Assembly (NCBI GenBank): GCA_031262285.1
Contig: JAISHZ010000254.1
Location: 1 to 9,266 of the forward strand
Direction of reading: 5' to 3'
DNA from: Lachnospiraceae bacterium
GTDB lineage: Bacteria; Bacillota_A; Clostridia; Lachnospirales; Lachnospiraceae
Length of the DNA stretch: 9,266 nt
In this document: positions 5,255-9,266 of the stretch, piece by piece
How the letters are laid out: each line of letters starts with the position of its first letter
Numbering within the stretch: the first letter of the stretch is position 1
The notes under the pieces: generated by a model
Database searches by the model: none
What the model saw: the letters and a program-made list of their open reading frames with translations, nothing else
Told to the model about the DNA's origin: nothing
Program-made: the position numbers and the translations under genes

Positions 5255-7051
5255 ATGGCATTTGACGGCGTAACGTGTGCTTGTGTGGTGCAACAACTCA
5301 AGAAAGAACTCATCGGTAGTAGAATTCAAAAAATCGCGCAACCGGAACCCTATGAACTTCTCGTTCAGTGCAGATCACAATCGGGACAAAGCAAGGTCTT
5401 ATTGTCCGCTAATCCCACACTACCGCTCGTACATCTGACACGGCAAAATAAAAACTCTCCGCTTGTAGCACCGAATTTTTGTATGGTGCTTCGCAAACAC
5501 ATCCAAGGTGGGCGAATCACGGAGATATATCAAGAAGGATTGGAACGAATCATTCATTTTGTTGTGGAGCATTACGATGAAATGGGAGATCTGTGTCATA
5601 AAGAATTGATCATTGAAATCATGGGGAAACACAGTAATATTATATTAATCAACCAAGATAAAACAATATTGGATTCCATCAAACATATCAACGCGATGGT
5701 GAGCAGTGTACGAGAGATTCTACCGGGTAGAACATACGTGTCTCCTCCTACGCAGGATAAAGCAGATCTCATTTCGTTGACACGTGAGGATTGTCTACGA
5801 CGATTGGAAACAACTACATCAGAACAAACAATTCAATCATTTGTCTATCAACAATATACAGGGCTTTCACCGGTGATCGGACGAGAAGTGTGCTTTGAAG
5901 CAATGTGCAAAGGAGATACCCTCTGCGCGACATTGGACGCAGAGCAAAAAAACGCACTTTACACCGCACTTACGCGACTGAAAGAGAGAGTGGAAAAAGG
6001 GGAATATACCCCGCAGATTGTCTTTGACCAATCGATGGAGCCTAAAGAGTATGCGGTAGTCCAGCTCTTGATGTTTTCTTCGGAAGAGTATCAGACAAAG
6101 CAATACGACGATATCTCTATTTTGTTGGATGATTATTATGAGCAAAGGCGCGCTTTTGCATCAATACGACAAAAATCAGCGGATATCCGTCACTTGGTAC
6201 AGAGTCTTAGGGACAAAAATATAAAAAAGCGAGAACTGTATCAACAAAAAATGTCAGATACAGAGGATCGTGATCGTTACCGTGTTTATGGAGAACTTCT
6301 TCATACATACCCGAATCAAGAAGCACCGCAGCAAACTTCGGTGACGCTTCCCAATTACTATACCGGAGAAGATCTTACCATTCCTTTAGATCCGATGTTG
6401 TCCTTTAGCGAAAATGCCAAACGCTATTTTGCGAAATACAACAAAATGAAACGTACAGCACAGGCTCTTTTGGAACTGCAAAAGGAAACAGATGAGGAGA
6501 TCTACCACTTAGAATCTATTCTGACATCCTTAGATATCACGGCTGACGAAAGCGATTTGCTTCCCATCAAGAACGAATTGATCGAAGCCGGATATATGAA
6601 AAGAAAAGGTAACAAAGCAAAGAATCCTACGAATCATAAGAAAAAATCAGAAAGTACAGCCAAAATCGGTACCCCCATTCATTATCAAACGTCGGATGGG
6701 TATGATCTTTATGTGGGAAAAAACAATTATCAAAATGATGAATTGACCTTTTCTTTTGCGACGGGGAATGATTGGTGGTTTCATGCGAAGGGCATTCCGG
6801 GATCCCATGTGATCGTCAAAAGCAAGGGAGGAGCACAGATTCCGGATCGCGTCTTCGAAGAAGCGGCGAAGTTGGCTGCATATTATTCCAAAGGCAGAGG
6901 ATCGCATAAAGTAGAGGTGGACTATATTCAAAAAAAGCACGTCAAGAAGCCGAATCACGCAAAACCGGGATTCGTGGTGTATTACACGAATTATTCGCTC
7001 TTGACGGATTCGGACATCAGTCACTTAACACTCATCACGAATGGAAGTTAA
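5255..7051 (+). CDS. rqcH: RqcH, NFACT-family ribosome quality-control factor (formerly annotated fibronectin-binding protein)
   Basis: RqcH binds 50S subunits still carrying a stalled nascent chain on tRNA and directs C-terminal alanine tailing, marking the chain for proteolysis (shown for B. subtilis RqcH; eukaryotic counterpart Rqc2). The 598 residues fit the family. NFACT-N spans about 3-185, starting FDG and including SANPTLPLVHLT and LRKHIQGGRI. Helical and coiled-coil regions cover about 285-345 and 390-440. A Lys-rich linker (about 448-465) precedes NFACT-R (about 470-585) with D506-x-W508-x-H510 and PGSH at 515-518. The functional pair known as D97-R98 in B. subtilis is E97-R98 here, a conservative change. 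The older label as adhesin (PavA/FbpA type) comes from fibronectin-binding reports; there is no signal peptide. The stop codon overlaps that of the convergent flippase gene. Confidence 0.95.
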   Translation: MAFDGVTCACVVQQLKKELIGSRIQKIAQPEPYELLVQCRSQSGQSKVLLSANPTLPLVHLTRQNKNSPLVAPNFCMVLRKHIQGGRITEIYQEGLERIIHFVVEHYDEMGDLCHKELIIEIMGKHSNIILINQDKTILDSIKHINAMVSSVREILPGRTYVSPPTQDKADLISLTREDCLRRLETTTSEQTIQSFVYQQYTGLSPVIGREVCFEAMCKGDTLCATLDAEQKNALYTALTRLKERVEKGEYTPQIVFDQSMEPKEYAVVQLLMFSSEEYQTKQYDDISILLDDYYEQRRAFASIRQKSADIRHLVQSLRDKNIKKRELYQQKMSDTEDRDRYRVYGELLHTYPNQEAPQQTSVTLPNYYTGEDLTIPLDPMLSFSENAKRYFAKYNKMKRTAQALLELQKETDEEIYHLESILTSLDITADESDLLPIKNELIEAGYMKRKGNKAKNPTNHKKKSESTAKIGTPIHYQTSDGYDLYVGKNNYQNDELTFSFATGNDWWFHAKGIPGSHVIVKSKGGAQIPDRVFEEAAKLAAYYSKGRGSHKVEVDYIQKKHVKKPNHAKPGFVVYYTNYSLLTDSDISHLTLITNGS

Positions 7052-8730
7052 GGTAATAGATGCAACCGTTTGGCTGCTTTGACCAGAAGATAGCCTTTGG
7101 GTAACCCACGCAATTCTTGTTCGTTCATTCCTCGGACGAGCAACAACATCACAAAATAGCAGAAAGCGCCAATGAGCACTGCGATTAACAGAGCCACATC
7201 TCTGTTACCAAAGGCTAACAGGAACGCTTGATAGGTTGCCCATGCCATGGCACCCAAGAAGAAAGCGGAAAAAAGTGGTTTCAAAAAGATCGATACAAAG
7301 CGTTGCCGATACCTAACTGCACGCCAGATCGCGACTTGATTGAAGATACACATCAATAAGGAATAAACGATATTGGCGATCACCAGCGAATAGATTCCCA
7401 AATCCGTAAGCCAAAGCAAAGCGACCAGTACAACAGTTTGACAGAAAAGAGCAACCAGAGCGTGAAGAATCGGTGCAGTTACTTTGCCAAGAGCTTGCAG
7501 ACAGGAATTGGTCAGAGTAGATAAACCATAGAAAATAACTGTTACTGCCAATGCACCCAATAAGGTTGAGCCCATTTGCAGTACTTGTTCATCTGTATTG
7601 CGAAAAAGGAATCCGTAAATCGGATTCGCCAAAACCAAGAGGCCGACAGCGCAAGGAATGGTAATAATCATAGTTGTTTTGGAAGCAACAAAAAGGCGAT
7701 TCTTGATCGAGTTTTCATCTTTTTTATAAACATATTGGGTAATCGAAGGAATGATTGTGACTGCCATGGCGGATGCAAAAGCGATGGGAATATTGGATAT
7801 CATGGTGGCATTTTGAAAAACACCATAGTTTGTAGCGATGATCGCATCCGTATTGATCATCGCTTCTTTTGACGCATGGAACAGAGAGGAAGCGCGAAAG
7901 AAACTTAAATTGACGGGAGAACTTAGTTGATAGACCGCAGTGCTTAAAATAAAAGGGGTAACCACACAAAGAATAGAGATGAAAATACTTTTGTAAGAAT
8001 CTAATTGTTGAGAACGATCGCGTTCCAATCTTTTGCGAAACATCGGTTGGTTCACCCCATATATGACGCAGATAAAGATCAAAGAAAAAAGGACACCCAT
8101 TCCCGTGCCGATCGCACTACCGATCGCTCCATACATAGAATGCGCAGTGTTGGTGGAAGCCACATCGCTCCATTGCAAGGTGCCAAGGAATGCGTGAATC
8201 ACGAGGACTGCCGCCAAAATACTGACAGCAGCGTTTACGATCTGTTCTAAAATCTGAGAGATAGATGTCTGTAACATACTATTGTGTGCTTGAAAATAGC
8301 CTCTAATCACCCCCAAAATACCGGAAAGTAGTACCGTCGGAGCGAAGATGCGCAATACGGGAGCAGAAGATGCGTCCGCAAAAAAGTTGGCGCCAAAAAA
8401 TAAGACCGCAGCACCCACTCCACCCGCAACCAAAGCGTAACACAAAGCAGCTTGGAAAAATCTTTGCGCGTTGCGATACTCTTTCGCAGCCAATTTTTGC
8501 GCGATGACTTTGGATATCGCGGAGGGGATGCTGTAAGAAGAGATCAAAAGAACCAATGTATAGTAGTTGTTGGCAATATAAAAATAGCCCATCCCCTCTT
8601 CTCCGATGATCGAGTTCAATGGGCTTTTGTACAGAAGACCGATGAGCCTGCTCAGAATCCCTGCAGTAGCAAGGACACCGGCTTGTGCAATGATGTTACT
8701 TTTGTTGTCACGTTTGTTGTTCTTGTTCAT
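7048..8730 (-). CDS. MurJ/SpoVB/YtgP-family polysaccharide or lipid II flippase
   Basis: This is a 560-residue, highly hydrophobic membrane protein, consistent with the roughly 14 helices of the MOP (MATE/MurJ/Wzx) exporter superfamily. It opens with a charged tail (MNKNNKRDNKSN) and a first helix ending in SRLIGLLYK, whose arginine R28 matches the pattern of lipid-linked-oligosaccharide flippases. The segment RGYFQAHNSMLQTSISQILEQ near 143-163 is typical of the SpoVB/YtgP branch. The second half repeats the fold, with an amphipathic C-terminal tail (LLVKAAKRLHLLP). It probably moves lipid II or another undecaprenyl-linked saccharide across the membrane. The sequence does not tell whether it is the main MurJ, a SpoVB specialised for spore cortex, or a capsule/exopolysaccharide flippase. 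It starts 6 bases after the glgA stop with only a weak ribosome binding site, suggesting translational coupling. Confidence 0.9.
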   Translation of the reverse strand: MNKNNKRDNKSNIIAQAGVLATAGILSRLIGLLYKSPLNSIIGEEGMGYFYIANNYYTLVLLISSYSIPSAISKVIAQKLAAKEYRNAQRFFQAALCYALVAGGVGAAVLFFGANFFADASSAPVLRIFAPTVLLSGILGVIRGYFQAHNSMLQTSISQILEQIVNAAVSILAAVLVIHAFLGTLQWSDVASTNTAHSMYGAIGSAIGTGMGVLFSLIFICVIYGVNQPMFRKRLERDRSQQLDSYKSIFISILCVVTPFILSTAVYQLSSPVNLSFFRASSLFHASKEAMINTDAIIATNYGVFQNATMISNIPIAFASAMAVTIIPSITQYVYKKDENSIKNRLFVASKTTMIITIPCAVGLLVLANPIYGFLFRNTDEQVLQMGSTLLGALAVTVIFYGLSTLTNSCLQALGKVTAPILHALVALFCQTVVLVALLWLTDLGIYSLVIANIVYSLLMCIFNQVAIWRAVRYRQRFVSIFLKPLFSAFFLGAMAWATYQAFLLAFGNRDVALLIAVLIGAFCYFVMLLLVRGMNEQELRGLPKGYLLVKAAKRLHLLP

Positions 8731-8736
8731 ACATCT

Positions 8737-9266
8737 TTAGCCAATCAGCCAGTCATACATTTCTTGATATTTACTTGCGGAAGTCTGCCAAGAAAAATCA
8801 ACTGCCATTCCGCGATCTACTATTTTGTTCCATTCACGTTTCTTGTCAAAAAAGATTTTCTGCGCGTAACGAATCGTTTTCAACATAACGTGCGCATTCG
8901 GTTCGATGAAAGAAAAGCCTGTTCCCGTACTTTCGTATTCGTTATAGGGAGATATGGTATCCTTGAGACCACCCGTTTCTCTTACGATCGGTACTGTACC
9001 GTAACGCAGAGCCATTAATTGACTCAAGCCGCACGGTTCAAAGATAGAAGGCATCAAAAGCGCGTCAGATGCGGCGTATATCTTACGAGCCAAAGGATCG
9101 GAAAAGCATATATGGGCAGATACTTTGCCATGATACTTCCAATCAAAATGCCGTAAAGCATTCTCAAAGCGTTCTTCACCCGTCCCTAACACAACGAGCT
9201 GAATGTTATCCTGGCACAGTTCATCCATGATCGAATCAACCAAAGCCATTCCTTTTTGATCATCTA
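8737..9266 (-). CDS. glgA: Glycogen/starch synthase, C-terminal part (5' end beyond window)
   Basis: GlgA transfers glucose from ADP-glucose to the end of a growing alpha-1,4-glucan in the cytoplasm (family GT5). Only about the last 176 residues are in the window. The frame stays open to the edge, reading DDQKGMALVDSI just before the cut, a form of the family's DQKG segment that opens the C-terminal Rossmann domain. Then come LVVLGTGEERFE, the donor-binding region DALLMPSIFEPCGLSQLMALRYG with its catalytic-site glutamate (codon 9037-9039) in FEPCG, TVPIVRETGGLKDT, and the STGTGFSF loop. The protein ends DFSWQTSASKYQEMYDWL, where the SW..SA..Y pattern is the usual end of GlgA. All C-terminal motifs look intact. 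The stop is 6 bases before the flippase start. Confidence 0.93.
   Translation of the reverse strand, partial: DDQKGMALVDSIMDELCQDNIQLVVLGTGEERFENALRHFDWKYHGKVSAHICFSDPLARKIYAASDALLMPSIFEPCGLSQLMALRYGTVPIVRETGGLKDTISPYNEYESTGTGFSFIEPNAHVMLKTIRYAQKIFFDKKREWNKIVDRGMAVDFSWQTSASKYQEMYDWLIG

Noticed and set aside
5255..7051. Annotation as a secreted fibronectin-binding adhesin
   Set aside because: There is no signal peptide, wall anchor or repeat. The domain order NFACT-N, coiled coil, NFACT-R is that of RqcH, so the adhesin name is historical.
7062..7077. Possible Rho-independent terminator for the flippase gene
   Set aside because: The stem is only six pairs with one G-U on the minus RNA, has no U-tract, and lies in coding sequence; on the plus RNA it has a mismatch.
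8452..9018. A 188-codon open frame on the plus strand spanning the flippase-glgA junction
   Set aside because: It is antisense to two well-supported genes, has no ribosome binding site that I can see, and its translation (rich in Phe, Arg, Val, Cys and His without domain pattern) looks like a shadow of the coding strands.

Overview
The window looks like chromosomal DNA from a low-to-mid GC Gram-positive anaerobe of the class Clostridia, most like the Lachnospiraceae and relatives. The grounds are the moderate GC content by eye, strong AGGAGG-type ribosome binding sites, the style of the OmpR/histidine kinase pair, the HflX and RqcH sequences, and a SpoVB/YtgP-type flippase. This placement is an inference from protein flavour. 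There is no rRNA or tRNA in the window to anchor it.

Layout. Positions 1 to about 7051 read rightward. First comes the 3' part of an unrecognised single-pass membrane protein with a coiled-coil tail. A 100-base gap follows, carrying two overlapping perfect inverted repeats. Next is a two-component system (OmpR-type response regulator plus sensor histidine kinase), then the ribosome-splitting GTPase HflX. A 177-base non-coding stretch precedes a lipoprotein with a Pro/Ser/Thr/Gln hexapeptide-repeat stalk, and the block ends with the ribosome quality-control factor RqcH (NFACT family). Positions 7048 to 9266 read leftward: the C-terminal part of a glycogen/starch synthase (glgA, cut by the window edge), followed 6 bases later by a 14-helix flippase of the MurJ/SpoVB/YtgP family. 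The two blocks meet tail to tail, with their stop codons sharing the palindrome TTAA.

How the genes may work together. The membrane protein and the two-component pair form a signalling block. HflX and RqcH both act on stalled ribosomes: HflX splits them, and RqcH tags the nascent chain left on the large subunit. Their proximity is suggestive, but a lipoprotein of unknown role lies between them. The leftward pair combines a polyglucose synthase with a lipid-linked-saccharide flippase, and may simply be a housekeeping neighbourhood.

I found no mobile element, CRISPR array, tRNA, rRNA or recognisable riboswitch. Most of the window is ordinary core genome. The more unusual points are an E97-R98 pair in RqcH where the characterised B. 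subtilis protein has D97-R98, the mutually exclusive inverted repeats before the response regulator, the G-rich and partly foldable leader between hflX and the lipoprotein, and the terminator-less convergent junction.
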